Assembly: GCA_038040445.1 (NCBI GenBank)
Contig: JBBPIG010000006.1
Span: 62,001 to 126,000 of the forward strand
Direction of reading: 5' to 3'
Length of the DNA: 64,000 bases
DNA from: Acidobacteriota bacterium
GTDB lineage: Bacteria; Acidobacteriota; Blastocatellia; UBA7656
Shown here: in pieces, positions 1 to 7,939 of the stretch
Position numbering within the stretch: position 1 is the stretch's first letter
Layout: every line of letters starts with the position of its first letter
Made by a program: the position numbers and the translations under genes
Notes under the pieces: generated by a model
Databases searched by the model: none
Seen by the model: only the letters and a program-made list of their open reading frames with translations
Told to the model about the DNA's origin: nothing

Positions 1-42
1 GGTCATTGCAATCGCTGGGTAAATCTGTTTCAAGATATTCAT
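1..42 (-). CDS. kdpC: KdpC, potassium-transporting ATPase subunit C (5' end only)
   Basis: Only the first 14 codons lie in the window. They read MNILKQIYPAIAMT, the usual KdpC start: a short polar stretch leading into its single membrane helix. An ATG at position 42 is preceded by GGAGAG at a good distance. The gene follows kdpB in the same direction with about 50 bases between them, the standard kdpFABC order. KdpC is the small subunit that stabilises the KdpB-KdpA complex in the inner membrane. The identification rests on both the short sequence and the position. Confidence 0.85.
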   Translation of the reverse strand, partial: MNILKQIYPAIAMT

Positions 43-94
43 CGACTCTCTCCTGGCCCACACTGTGTGCGGGCGAGACGCTTGCGCTCCCGGC

Positions 95-2218
95 TCAGGC
101 GAGCCCTAACGCGTGAATGATCACATCTATGACTTTTATCCCGATGAACGGGATGATGATTCCACCGAACCCGTAGATCCACAGATTGCGCCGAAGCACC
201 GCTGCCGCGCCCATCGGGCGATACTTTATACCGCGAAGCGCAAGCGGAATCAGAGCGACGATGATCAGCGCGTTGAAGATCACCGCCGATAGAATCGCCG
301 ATTGGGGCGTCTCGAGCCGCATGACGTTGAGCGCCGCGAGAGGACCGGACTTCGCGCCGGTCAGCGCATACAACGTCGAGAACATCGCCGGGATGATGGC
401 GAAGTACTTGGCGACGTCGTTGGCAATCGAGAATGTAGTCAACGCGCCGCGGGTCATCAGCAACTGCTTGCCGATCTCGACGATTTCGATCAGCTTGGTC
501 GGGTTCGAATCAAGATCAACCATGTTGCCGGCTTCCTTGGCCGCCATCGTTCCTGTGTTCATCGCGACGCCGACGTCGGCTTGAGCCAGAGCTGGAGCGT
601 CGTTGGTGCCGTCACCGGTCATCGCCACGAGCTTGCCCTCGCCCTGCTCGCGTTTTATCAAAGCCATCTTGTCTTCGGGCTTGGCTTCGGCGAGAAAGTC
701 ATCAACGCCGGCTTCGCGCGCGATGGCTGCGGCGGTCAGCGGGTTGTCGCCGGTTATCATGACGGTCTTGATGCCCATCCTTCTGAGCTGATCGAAGCGC
801 TCTTTCATCCCGCCTTTGACTATGTCCTTCAGGTGGATGATGCCCAGCGCCCGGCTGTGATCGGCGACTGCCAGCGGCGTGCCTCCCGACCTCGCAATAC
901 GCTCGACTGTCTCCTTCATTTCAGGCGGGACTACGCCGCCTTCGGTGTTGATGAACTGAGTAATCGCGTCGACTGCACCTTTGCGAATCACGCGGCCATC
1001 GATGTCAACTCCTGACATGCGAGTCTGCGCGGAGAACGGAATAAAATGGGCTTCGCGCTCGGAGAGCTCGCGCCCTCTCAAGCTGTATTTCGACTTCGCG
1101 AGCACGACTATCGACCGGCCCTCGGGTGTTTCATCCGACAGGCTCGAAAGCTGAGCCGCATCGGCAAGCTCTGTTTCGGAAACTCCATTCATCGAGATGA
1201 ACTCGACCGCTTGCCGATTGCCCAGCGTGATCGTTCCGGTCTTGTCGAGCAGCAGCGTGTTGACATCGCCTGCTGCTTCGACCGCGCGGCCGGACATCGC
1301 CAGCACGTTGTGTTGAATCAACCGGTCCATTCCCGCGATGCCGATCGCGGAGAGCAGGCCGCCGATCGTGGTGGGGATCAAACAGACAAGCAACGCGACA
1401 AGCACCGTGATGGTCGGAGGTGATGACGGAGCGAATCCGGCCCCGGGATCCGAAGCGTTCACGCTGTAGATCGCATAGGGCAAAAGCGTGACGACAGCCA
1501 GCAAGAAAATAATCGTCAGTCCCGCGAGCAGGATGTTCAGCGCGATCTCATTCGGAGTCTTCTGACGTTCCGCGCCTTCCACCAGCACAATCATTCGATC
1601 GAGAAATGTCTCTCCAGGGTTCGAAGTGATTCGCACCTTGATCCAGTCGGAGATTACTTTCGTGCCGCCAGTGACCGCGGAGCGGTCGCCGCCGGACTCA
1701 CGAATTACTGGCGCGCTCTCACCGGTGATTGCTGATTCGTCTACGGAAGCAACGCCGTCAATGATCTCGCCGTCTCCGGGGATGAACTCGCCGGCGTGAA
1801 CGAGCACAACGTCGTCTTTGCGAAGTTGTGGCGCGGGAACTTGCTCGGTCTTCACCCCCTCGACGCCGGCGCTAACCTCCCCGATGACGCGATTGGCGAT
1901 TGCCTCCGTCTTAGCCTTGCGAAGCGTCTCGGCCTGAGCTTTGCCTCGGCCTTCAGCCATCGCTTCAGCGAAGTTCGCAAACAACACCGTGAACCACAGC
2001 CACAGCGTCACCTGCACGGTGAAAAGCAAGTTGCCTGTATGGCCCTGGGCGATGTCGCGAACGATAAGCAGCGTTGTGAGGATGCTGCCGATCTCGACCA
2101 CAAACATCACCGGGTTCTTCGCGACCTGTCGCGGGTCCAGCTTTTTGAATGAATCTTTGATAGCCCGCCTGACGATCGGCGGATCAAACAGCGGACTCTT
2201 TTGTGCTCTCTCTGACAT
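95..2218 (-). CDS. kdpB: KdpB, potassium-transporting P-type ATPase catalytic subunit
   Basis: This is the ATP-hydrolysing subunit of the high-affinity KdpFABC potassium pump in the inner membrane. The P-type ATPase signatures are all present: TGES (about residues 165-168), the phosphorylation site DKTGT with Asp at about 325, and MITGDN and [12 protein letters not shown] in the hinge region. I start it at the ATG at 2218 ([11 protein letters not shown]), which has a GAGGTG ribosome site. A longer in-frame start at 2287 only adds residues encoded by the heptamer repeat between kdpA and kdpB. The result is 707 residues, slightly longer than the E. coli protein. It lies between kdpA and kdpC and is very likely in one transcript. 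Confidence 0.97.
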   Translation of the reverse strand: MSERAQKSPLFDPPIVRRAIKDSFKKLDPRQVAKNPVMFVVEIGSILTTLLIVRDIAQGHTGNLLFTVQVTLWLWFTVLFANFAEAMAEGRGKAQAETLRKAKTEAIANRVIGEVSAGVEGVKTEQVPAPQLRKDDVVLVHAGEFIPGDGEIIDGVASVDESAITGESAPVIRESGGDRSAVTGGTKVISDWIKVRITSNPGETFLDRMIVLVEGAERQKTPNEIALNILLAGLTIIFLLAVVTLLPYAIYSVNASDPGAGFAPSSPPTITVLVALLVCLIPTTIGGLLSAIGIAGMDRLIQHNVLAMSGRAVEAAGDVNTLLLDKTGTITLGNRQAVEFISMNGVSETELADAAQLSSLSDETPEGRSIVVLAKSKYSLRGRELSEREAHFIPFSAQTRMSGVDIDGRVIRKGAVDAITQFINTEGGVVPPEMKETVERIARSGGTPLAVADHSRALGIIHLKDIVKGGMKERFDQLRRMGIKTVMITGDNPLTAAAIAREAGVDDFLAEAKPEDKMALIKREQGEGKLVAMTGDGTNDAPALAQADVGVAMNTGTMAAKEAGNMVDLDSNPTKLIEIVEIGKQLLMTRGALTTFSIANDVAKYFAIIPAMFSTLYALTGAKSGPLAALNVMRLETPQSAILSAVIFNALIIVALIPLALRGIKYRPMGAAAVLRRNLWIYGFGGIIIPFIGIKVIDVIIHALGLA

Positions 2219-2230
2219 AACACCTCTATC

Positions 2231-2311
2231 AATTTTGGATTTTAGATTTTGGATTTTGGATTGGAGATCGGGTCGAGCGAGGCTCAATCCAAAATCTAAA
2301 ATCCAAAATCA
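2231..2311. repeat. Heptamer repeat array between kdpA and kdpB
   Basis: Two mirrored arms: a left arm of 7-mers like TTTGGAT/TTTAGAT (about 2233-2262) and a complementary right arm (about 2285-2310), with about 20 bases between them. The transcript could fold into a long hairpin. The array reaches the kdpA stop codon at 2309-2311. Confidence 0.85.
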
Positions 2312-4102
2312 GAACGTTGTTCCTGTGTTCATCAAGTAATGCTCAACGATCGGCCCAAGCGACAGCACCGGGAAGAACGTCAGCGCTCCGACGATCATGA
2401 TGACTCCAATCAGCAACACCACGAACAGCGGCGTGTACACCGGGAATGTGCCTGCTGAAGGAGGCACCGCCTTCTTGCTTGCCAGGTTGCCCGCAATCGC
2501 CATCATCGGGATGATCATCAAGAAGCGCCCGATCAGCATCGCCAGCCCCAGTGTTGTGTTGTACCAATAGTTGTTGACCGTGATGCCGCCGAACGCCGAA
2601 CCGTTGTTGCCCGTGCTCGACACGTATGCGTAAACGATCTCAGACAGACCATGCGGCCCGCCGTTGTTGATCTTGGAGGCGCCGTATGGAGCAACGCTCG
2701 ACCACGCTGAAAAGCAGAGGATCGATAGAGCGAAGACCAGCACATAGAGCATCGCCATCTTCACGTCCTTCGATTCGATCTTCTTGCCGAGGTACTCAGG
2801 CGTGCGCCCAACCATCAGCCCCGCGATGAACACGGTCAGCACAACCATCACCAGCATGCCGTAGAGCCCCGATCCGACGCCGCCGAAAATGATCTCACCA
2901 AGCATGATGTTCAGCAGCGGTATCATACCTCCCAGCGGTGTGTATGAATCGTGCCACGAGTTAATCGCGCCGCACGAAGCATCGGTGGTGATGGTGGCGA
3001 ACAATGCCGAGTTCGCGATGCCGAAGCGAACCTCTTTGCCTTCCATATTGCCGCCCGTTTGCTCGGCTCCGCTGGTTTGTACGGCTGCCTGCGTCACGCC
3101 GTATTGATTGAAGTTCGGATTGCCTCGCGCTTCAAAGTAGTACGCGACGAGAAACCCTCCCAGGAATACGATCGTCATCGCCGCAAAAACCGCCCAGCCA
3201 TGCTTTTGATTGCCGGTCATTCGCCCGAGCGTGTAAGTCAAGCCGGACCCGATCGCGAAGATCGCGAGCATCTCTAGAAAGTTTGTCAGTGGGGTTGGGC
3301 TCTCAAATGGATGCGCCGAATTCGCGTTAAAGAAACCGCCGCCGTTGGTGCCCAGTTCCTTGATGATCTCCTGAGAAGCAACCGGTCCCTGAGCGATCGT
3401 CTGGTCTGTCTGCGTCTCGGTCTTTTCTTCTCCTGTGTCGGCGTCGGTCTTTGTGAGCTGCTGCGGTTCGACCAGCGCGGCTTGTGTGTAAGGCTTGAAG
3501 TTCTGCACGACCCCTTGCGAGACCAGCGCCAGCGCTCCGACTATGCAGATGGGCAGGAGCACGTACAACGAGCATCGAGTAAGGTCTACCCAGAAGTTGC
3601 CGATCGTCTTTGCCTCGCGGCGCGCGATTCCGCGAATGAACGCGATTGCCAGAGCTATGCCGGTGGCCGCGGACACGAAGTTGTGAAACGCCAGCCCGGC
3701 CATCTGCACCAGGTAGCTCATCGTCGATTCGCCGGAGTAGGCTTGCCAGTTTGTGTTGGTTGTGAAGCTCACGGCGGTGTTGAAGGCGAGGTCGGGTTTG
3801 ACTCCCGCGAACTCCTGCGGGTTCAGCGGCAGATAGTATTGGGCCCGCTGAAGCAGGTAAAGAACCAGCAGCGAGACTACGCTGAACATCAACATCGCAG
3901 CCGTGTAAGTAGTCCAGTGTTGCTCGCTTGAAGCATCGACTCGGCACAAGCGATAGATCAGGCGCTCGACCGGGCCAAGCACGCGGCTCATGAAGGTCTT
4001 CTCGCCGGAGAAGACTCTAGTCATGTAGACTCCGAGCGGTTTCGTAAGAGCGAGCAGCACCAGAAAGTAAACCGTGAGTTGTAAGAATCCGTTGAGTGTC
4101 AT
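2309..4102 (-). CDS. kdpA: KdpA, potassium-binding channel subunit
   Basis: KdpA is the membrane subunit that selects and carries potassium in KdpFABC; it belongs to the channel-like SKT superfamily. The protein is almost all membrane helices. It contains the filter-type segment GTNGGGFFNANSAHPFE and a second GNNGSAFGG segment. I choose the ATG at 4102 (MTLNGFLQLT) because AGGTGGG lies about ten bases upstream and the family starts here; the extra 20 codons from 4162 come from a GC-rich repeat. At 597 residues it is somewhat longer than E. coli KdpA, with an extra acidic loop after the third helix pair (DADTGEEKTE). The stop codon lies inside a heptamer array. Confidence 0.97.
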   Translation of the reverse strand: MTLNGFLQLTVYFLVLLALTKPLGVYMTRVFSGEKTFMSRVLGPVERLIYRLCRVDASSEQHWTTYTAAMLMFSVVSLLVLYLLQRAQYYLPLNPQEFAGVKPDLAFNTAVSFTTNTNWQAYSGESTMSYLVQMAGLAFHNFVSAATGIALAIAFIRGIARREAKTIGNFWVDLTRCSLYVLLPICIVGALALVSQGVVQNFKPYTQAALVEPQQLTKTDADTGEEKTETQTDQTIAQGPVASQEIIKELGTNGGGFFNANSAHPFESPTPLTNFLEMLAIFAIGSGLTYTLGRMTGNQKHGWAVFAAMTIVFLGGFLVAYYFEARGNPNFNQYGVTQAAVQTSGAEQTGGNMEGKEVRFGIANSALFATITTDASCGAINSWHDSYTPLGGMIPLLNIMLGEIIFGGVGSGLYGMLVMVVLTVFIAGLMVGRTPEYLGKKIESKDVKMAMLYVLVFALSILCFSAWSSVAPYGASKINNGGPHGLSEIVYAYVSSTGNNGSAFGGITVNNYWYNTTLGLAMLIGRFLMIIPMMAIAGNLASKKAVPPSAGTFPVYTPLFVVLLIGVIMIVGALTFFPVLSLGPIVEHYLMNTGTTF

Positions 4103-4114
4103 TTTGTTTACCCA

Positions 4115-4285
4115 CCTGGGAGCGGGGGGCGCCCCGCCCGCCGCGTAGCGGACCAACACCAACAGGCAGGGGGTCCGGCGGCCCCCCGGCGGGCCTGTTC
4201 ACCGCGGCTTCCGCTTCGACGCGGGCATCCCTGCCTGCCTCTTCTCGCACAACGTCAAGCAGGCAGGGATGCCTGCGCTCCCAGG
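4115..4285. repeat. GC-rich palindromic repeat region between kdpF and kdpA
   Basis: A very GC-rich 170-base spacer. It holds a perfect 14-bp inverted repeat (4225-4238 with 4259-4272, core ATCCCTGCCTGC) and two edge copies of a CTGGGAGCG motif facing each other (about 4115 and 4277). A related motif occurs near 6711. These look like REP-type elements. No gene is seen. Confidence 0.7.
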
Positions 4286-4291
4286 GCGTCG

Positions 4292-4381
4292 TTAGAACTT
4301 CTCCGGCCGGATCAACGCGTACATCAAGTACGCAAGCAATGCCAGAGCTATGAATCCGCTAACGATATATTCCAGGTTCAT
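4292..4381 (-). CDS. kdpF: KdpF, small potassium-ATPase subunit
   Basis: A 29-residue ORF consisting of one membrane helix and ending LIRPEKF, closely resembling the KdpF pattern (short helix, then YALI..E.F). KdpF is a lipid-like stabilising peptide of the Kdp pump. Its ATG overlaps the stop of the preceding 37-codon ORF (ATGA at 4378-4381), so translation is probably coupled. A GGGAGAAG ribosome site lies just upstream. It is separated from kdpA by a repeat-rich spacer of about 190 bases. Confidence 0.93.
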   Translation of the reverse strand: MNLEYIVSGFIALALLAYLMYALIRPEKF

Positions 4382-4491
4382 CGACTTCTCCCTGACAGGT
4401 TTCTGAATATCCCCGGCAATACCAGGGCGGCATACAACGCAAGCAGGATCAAAGCCGCGATCCCAAGCCTGCTAAACTCTTCTGAGTTCAT
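4378..4491 (-). CDS. 37-residue membrane miniprotein upstream of kdpF
   Basis: The ORF opens with a near-perfect ribosome site (AAGGAGG, 5 bases before the ATG at 4491) and ends in an ATGA overlap with kdpF. The product starts MNSEEFSRLG, has one hydrophobic helix of about 18 residues (residues 10-28) and ends basic (NLSGRSR). I do not recognise a named family. Its size, topology and coupling suggest an accessory peptide of the Kdp complex, but that is inference. It differs in sequence from KdpF. Confidence 0.75.
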   Translation of the reverse strand: MNSEEFSRLGIAALILLALYAALVLPGIFRNLSGRSR

Positions 4492-4503
4492 GATTCCTCC
4501 TTA

Positions 4504-4587
4504 CTACACGCGTTCGCAAAAGCGCACATACCAGAACGCAACGCCAAAGAAAACGATAACCAACGCAATGAACAGCAGGTCTAACAT
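4504..4587 (-). CDS. 27-residue membrane miniprotein, first of the kdp mini-ORFs
   Basis: Starts at an ATG at 4587 behind GGAGGGATCGGG and reads MLDLLFIALVIVFFGVAFWY followed by VRFCERV. Single-helix peptides ending in a R-x-CER-L/V motif are often found just before kdpF in other genomes, usually annotated as hypothetical. It is followed after 12 bases by the 37-residue ORF with its own strong ribosome site. The function is unknown; a role in Kdp assembly or control is inferred from position only. Confidence 0.75.
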   Translation of the reverse strand: MLDLLFIALVIVFFGVAFWYVRFCERV

Positions 4588-4600
4588 CCCGATCCCTCCT

Positions 4601-6109
4601 TTACCACGAGCCTTCCTTCCGGCCGAACCACCAGATCATTCCCAACGTCGCCGTATTCTGATGCGGCTTGAGAATCCCCGGTGTATCGCTCAGGAAAAAT
4701 GGCTGGTTTGAAAAATCGCGCCGCCACTCTGCGCGCAGCAAGAAGCCGTCCGCAAGCTTGAATTCGCTGGTGAGCGTCGTTTCCTTCAGCGCTTGCGTCA
4801 CGCCGCTAAAGAGGCCCCCGCGGTCCGATAGATACTCGGCGCGACCGGCGAGCGCGAACTTTGGGGTGAACTGATATCGCGCATAAGCCACTCCGCCGCT
4901 TATGTGCACAGGTGCAGACACGTCTTGCACACGATTGACGACGTAGTCGCCTTCGGCAGCCAGGATCAGCTTGTCGGTCACGTTCCAGGTCGCGTACGTG
5001 TCGAAGATGTGCACCCTCCCGTTCGGGACGGGACGAATCACATTCGTTGAGAGGCCCGGCTGTGCCGGCAAGCTAGGAATACCAGGATTCAGTTCAGGCA
5101 CGAGATCGCGCTGCTCCTGACCGACGTAGTAATTCACCTGCCACGTCACTTGTTTGATAGGTGTCAGTATAAGCGCGAAGTGCTGCGACTTGAATCCATT
5201 GAAGTCCTCCGATTGCTGAATGCCGTTCATCAGATGGTACATAACCGTGACCTTGTCATTGACCGCGTACTTCGCGCGTAGACCAAAGTGATAAAACGGC
5301 AGAAAGTTGAAATAGTAGGAGCGGGAATAGTTGTAATCATCTTTGGTGTAGTTCGTCTCGTAGCCGAGGCTGCTTGCGAACTTGCCGAAGTCGAGCGTGA
5401 GGCCCTTGCCGATGGGCGCTACATACGTGCCGAAGGCTTGCCACACTGGGCGATATGCCTGGGGCCGGGGCTCGTTTGCCGCGTTGCCCTGCACCGTTTC
5501 AGTAGCGTGGCCGTACATCAAATCGAGCCGCACACCGAAGCGCCGGCCCGCTTCTTCAACATTGGGCGCGCGCTCGATGACCACCGACGCTTGATTCAGG
5601 CTGAAGCTGTTGCTCATAACGTCGTATGCGCGAAGCAGGTTGATTCGGCCGATGGGCTTGTTGAAGTTGTAGCCGTAGTATCCATCAAGCGAGACGTTGA
5701 AGGTCGTGTCGCGTAGGAAGTCGAGCACCCCTCGATCTTCTTTGCTGATCTGCTGGATCTCCGAAGTCGTCTTCTCCGGCTGGGTCTCTGCGACTCCCTC
5801 GACAGGCTGGCCAGGGGCCGCGGCCGTTGAAGCCGGTTCCAAAGGCTCGCGAACGGTTTTAGATTCGCCTCGAGATTCAAGCTCGGCCAAACGACGCTCC
5901 AACTTCTCAATTCGGTCAACCAGCATGCGTTCACGTTCGGTCGATTCAGAAGGTGCGCCCGCCGCCGACGGTACGGCGGTGTTGGATACAACTCTAGCGT
6001 CGGCTGGTTTCGGCCGAATCTCGTTAGCTTGTTGAGCCGGCGTGCCGGCTGAAAGAAACGTAGCGCTTATGATTCCAGCTATGATGCACTTGGTGCGTGT
6101 GGCTTTCAT
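4601..6109 (-). CDS. Outer-membrane beta-barrel porin, OmpL-like family
   Basis: A 502-residue secreted protein. It has a signal peptide (about residues 1-25), then a short coiled coil rich in Glu, Arg and Leu (about 60-85), then a long barrel domain with alternating aromatic strands ending in WWFGRKEGSW. This fits the putative beta-barrel porin-2 (OmpL-like) family. Such porins are often beside kdp genes and may let potassium or other small solutes cross the outer membrane; the link is inferred. The ATG at 6109 overlaps the stop of the upstream small gene by ATGA. It lies 13 bases upstream of the mini-ORFs and probably shares their transcript. Confidence 0.85.
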   Translation of the reverse strand: MKATRTKCIIAGIISATFLSAGTPAQQANEIRPKPADARVVSNTAVPSAAGAPSESTERERMLVDRIEKLERRLAELESRGESKTVREPLEPASTAAAPGQPVEGVAETQPEKTTSEIQQISKEDRGVLDFLRDTTFNVSLDGYYGYNFNKPIGRINLLRAYDVMSNSFSLNQASVVIERAPNVEEAGRRFGVRLDLMYGHATETVQGNAANEPRPQAYRPVWQAFGTYVAPIGKGLTLDFGKFASSLGYETNYTKDDYNYSRSYYFNFLPFYHFGLRAKYAVNDKVTVMYHLMNGIQQSEDFNGFKSQHFALILTPIKQVTWQVNYYVGQEQRDLVPELNPGIPSLPAQPGLSTNVIRPVPNGRVHIFDTYATWNVTDKLILAAEGDYVVNRVQDVSAPVHISGGVAYARYQFTPKFALAGRAEYLSDRGGLFSGVTQALKETTLTSEFKLADGFLLRAEWRRDFSNQPFFLSDTPGILKPHQNTATLGMIWWFGRKEGSW

Positions 6110-6251
6110 TGAAGCAGGTTCTCCTTCTTTCCGAGTTTGAGCTTGTGAAGAGTCTTGTTTCCGTCATTCGCCTGACATTGAATGACTGAGACTTCGTCCT
6201 CGTCAGCAATGCCGCGTCCTCAACAGCTTTCTTGATTTCCGACCAAGTCAT
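6106..6251 (-). pseudogene. Small acidic protein gene broken by a one-base frameshift
   Basis: Opens with a strong AGGAGGTG ribosome site and the ATG at 6251, reading MTWSEIKKAVEDA. About 40 bases in, at 6211-6213, the frame must shift by one base to continue as IADEDEVSVIQCQ and end KLGKKENLLQ, with the stop overlapping the porin ATG (ATGA). Restoring one G gives a clean 48-residue protein (EDAGIADEDE) and exact translational coupling. This means the un-shifted gene was functional recently, or that one base is missing from the sequence. Small proteins of this type (MTW.E..K.IE.AG..D.DEI) are widespread and of unknown role. Confidence 0.75.
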
Positions 6252-6296
6252 AGTGTTTCACCTCCTGTGAAACGGATCATCGGCTCTAAACGACTC

Positions 6297-6590
6297 TCAC
6301 GAACGTAGCCAAGGGCCCCTTGTTTCGTGGTGGTCGGGGAGGCCAGCCTTCGACGGACCATCTCGCTCGTCGAGTTCCGGATTCCATAACAGCCACGCGT
6401 CATCCTTGCCAGAAGTCGTGCGCGGATCATGATCTGGCCGCTGATCCTGTTCGGGTTGTTTGGCCCGCTTTATCCGAGCGTCGTAACGCTTACCGTGGCG
6501 GCCAAACTTACCCATTAAGTGATACAGCGCGATCAAGCAAAGGGTCAGAACAAATACTCCGGCTATGCCGATCAGCTCATTCTCTTTCAT
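6297..6590 (-). CDS. Small single-helix membrane protein
   Basis: 97 residues. It begins MKENELIGIAGVFVLTLCLI, a membrane helix with a short outside end, followed by a basic then acidic, disordered-looking tail. A GAGGGAG site lies eight bases before the ATG at 6590. The first 45 residues look like real coding sequence; the rest is low in hydrophobic residues and may be drifting. It is the first gene after the promoter region of the kdp structural operon. No family recognised. Confidence 0.55.
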   Translation of the reverse strand: MKENELIGIAGVFVLTLCLIALYHLMGKFGRHGKRYDARIKRAKQPEQDQRPDHDPRTTSGKDDAWLLWNPELDERDGPSKAGLPDHHETRGPWLRS

Positions 6591-6670
6591 TGATGCTCCC
6601 TCACATTTGTCGCTTCAGAACGAGCGATTGGGCCGTTCCGAACTCGGCATGATCAAGCTAGCACCGCGCG

Positions 6671-6705
6671 CGTAAGTTTAGGGTTAAAGGTTTATAAAAA
6701 GTTCG
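6671..6705 (-). promoter_or_regulatory. AT-rich putative KdpE-controlled promoter of the kdp operon
   Basis: An AT-rich island in otherwise GC-rich DNA, upstream of the first ORF of the operon. On the minus strand it holds TTTTTATAAACCTTTAACCC, with direct TTTA repeats about ten bases apart. This is similar in style to the E. coli KdpE site (TTTATA-N-TTTACA). OmpR-type regulators bind such direct repeats. The assignment is inference. Confidence 0.35.
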
Positions 6706-6710
6706 TAAGC

Positions 6711-6740
6711 CTGGGAGCGCACGCGTCCCGCGTGCTGGCA
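6711..6740. repeat. Palindromic repeat of the CTGGGAGCG family
   Basis: CTGGGAGC is followed by the perfect palindrome GCACGCG-TCC-CGCGTGC (6719-6735). It matches in layout the copy at the end of the 4115-4285 spacer, so the two belong to one dispersed family. Confidence 0.6.
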
Positions 6741-6761
6741 AGGTGGGCGGGGGGCGTTGAA

Positions 6762-7165
6762 TTACCCCGCGAAATGCATCTCGCTTCGACTCTCTTCTTC
6801 CAACGCTTTGCGAATGGCGGGTTGGGTAGCCATCGCGACCTCATCAATCGTGACGATGCCGATCAAGACCCCTGTCGTATCCGTCACCGGAAGCGCGGTG
6901 CGGTCCTCGCGGCGAAAGCCGGCGACTGCCGTTTCTTGATCGTCCGTAGCTTTGAGCGCAACGAATTGACGGTCCATTACATCGAGCACCGATTCGTAAA
7001 GCGGAGCCAGCAGGAACACCCTGATCCGAAGATCTATCAAGACGCCGTGCTCATCGACCACGTAAATGTTGCTCAGAGTTTCACTGTCCGCTCCATGCTC
7101 GCGTATGTAGTCGAGCACGTAACGATGGTCCACTCTGGCCTGACAGCGACGTAATCAGGTGTCAT
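6762..7165 (-). pseudogene. MgtE-type CBS-domain remnant, frameshifted
   Basis: The readable part from 7133 down (GTG) encodes two CBS-like motifs: YVLDYIREHGAD, NIYVVDEHGVLI, then ALPVTDTTGVLIGIVTIDEV. This is the cytoplasmic CBS pair of the magnesium channel MgtE. Just upstream, in another frame, lies AGRLMTPDYVAVRPEWT, the MgtE segment that should come immediately before. One base seems to be missing near 7125-7130. The N-domain before AGRLM and the five membrane helices after the CBS pair are both absent. I read it as a remnant; it could also be a stand-alone CBS protein with a sequencing error. It lies between kdpE and the kdp operon. Confidence 0.65.
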
Positions 7166-7235
7166 CAAGCGTCCTGCAATTCTGCGTCGATCATTGCTAC
7201 CTCTTCAATGCGAGAGACTCGCTTGATTCCGACAA

Positions 7236-7937
7236 TCAGACTCCAGGGTCGAAGCGGTAGCCAATCCAGGGCTCCGTGAGTATGTAGCGAGGCGAAGCGG
7301 GATCGGGCTCGATCTTCTTCCTGAGCTGGCCGATGAACACGCGCAGGTACTCGGTCTGTTCGCCGTAGTTTGCTCCCCAGATTGCCGTGAGCAGTTTTCG
7401 ATGAGTCAAAACTTTTCCCGGTTGCCGCATGAGGTGGGCGAGCAGATCGAACTCCTTCGGCGTTAGATGGATTTCTTTGCCCAGCACGATCACTTTTCGA
7501 GTTTCTACATCCAGACGGAAATCACCTGCTTCCAAAACGGTCGAGTCCGTATCTTCAGTTGATGGGGAGGGAGCGCGGCGCAGTGTTGCGCGCACGCGAG
7601 CCAGAAGCTCCTCCATGCTGAAAGGCTTCGTTATGAAATCGTCGGCGCCGGCGTCCAGCGCTTCGACCTTTGTTTTCTCCTCGCCCTTCACCGAAAGCAC
7701 GATGACCGGAACTTGCGACACCAGACGAAGCCGCCTGCACAGCTCGAGGCCGTCCATGTTGGGCATGGCCAGATCCGTGACCACCAGATCCGGATGCCAG
7801 TCGTTGAACGTATCAAGCGCGCTCTCGCCGTCGGCCGCAACTCGCACTTCATAACCGCGCGTAGTCAGTCCGGTGCGCAACACCCGCGTGATCTGCGGCT
7901 CGTCATCTGCGATCAGAATGCGTTGCTTCTGTGGCAT
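7236..7937 (-). CDS. kdpE: KdpE-like response regulator
   Basis: An OmpR/PhoB-type transcription factor of 233 residues. The receiver domain (1-120) has the acidic pocket at D11-D12, the phosphate-accepting Asp55 in VVTDLAMP, and the switch Lys in FITKPFS. A winged-helix DNA-binding domain follows (about 135-230: LTPKEFDLLAHLM, then VLTHRKLLTAIWG). It starts two bases after the stop of the kinase gene, so the two are co-translated. By position and similarity it should activate the kdp operon when potassium is low or turgor is stressed. Confidence 0.92.
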   Translation of the reverse strand: MPQKQRILIADDEPQITRVLRTGLTTRGYEVRVAADGESALDTFNDWHPDLVVTDLAMPNMDGLELCRRLRLVSQVPVIVLSVKGEEKTKVEALDAGADDFITKPFSMEELLARVRATLRRAPSPSTEDTDSTVLEAGDFRLDVETRKVIVLGKEIHLTPKEFDLLAHLMRQPGKVLTHRKLLTAIWGANYGEQTEYLRVFIGQLRKKIEPDPASPRYILTEPWIGYRFDPGV

Positions 7938-7939
7938 GG

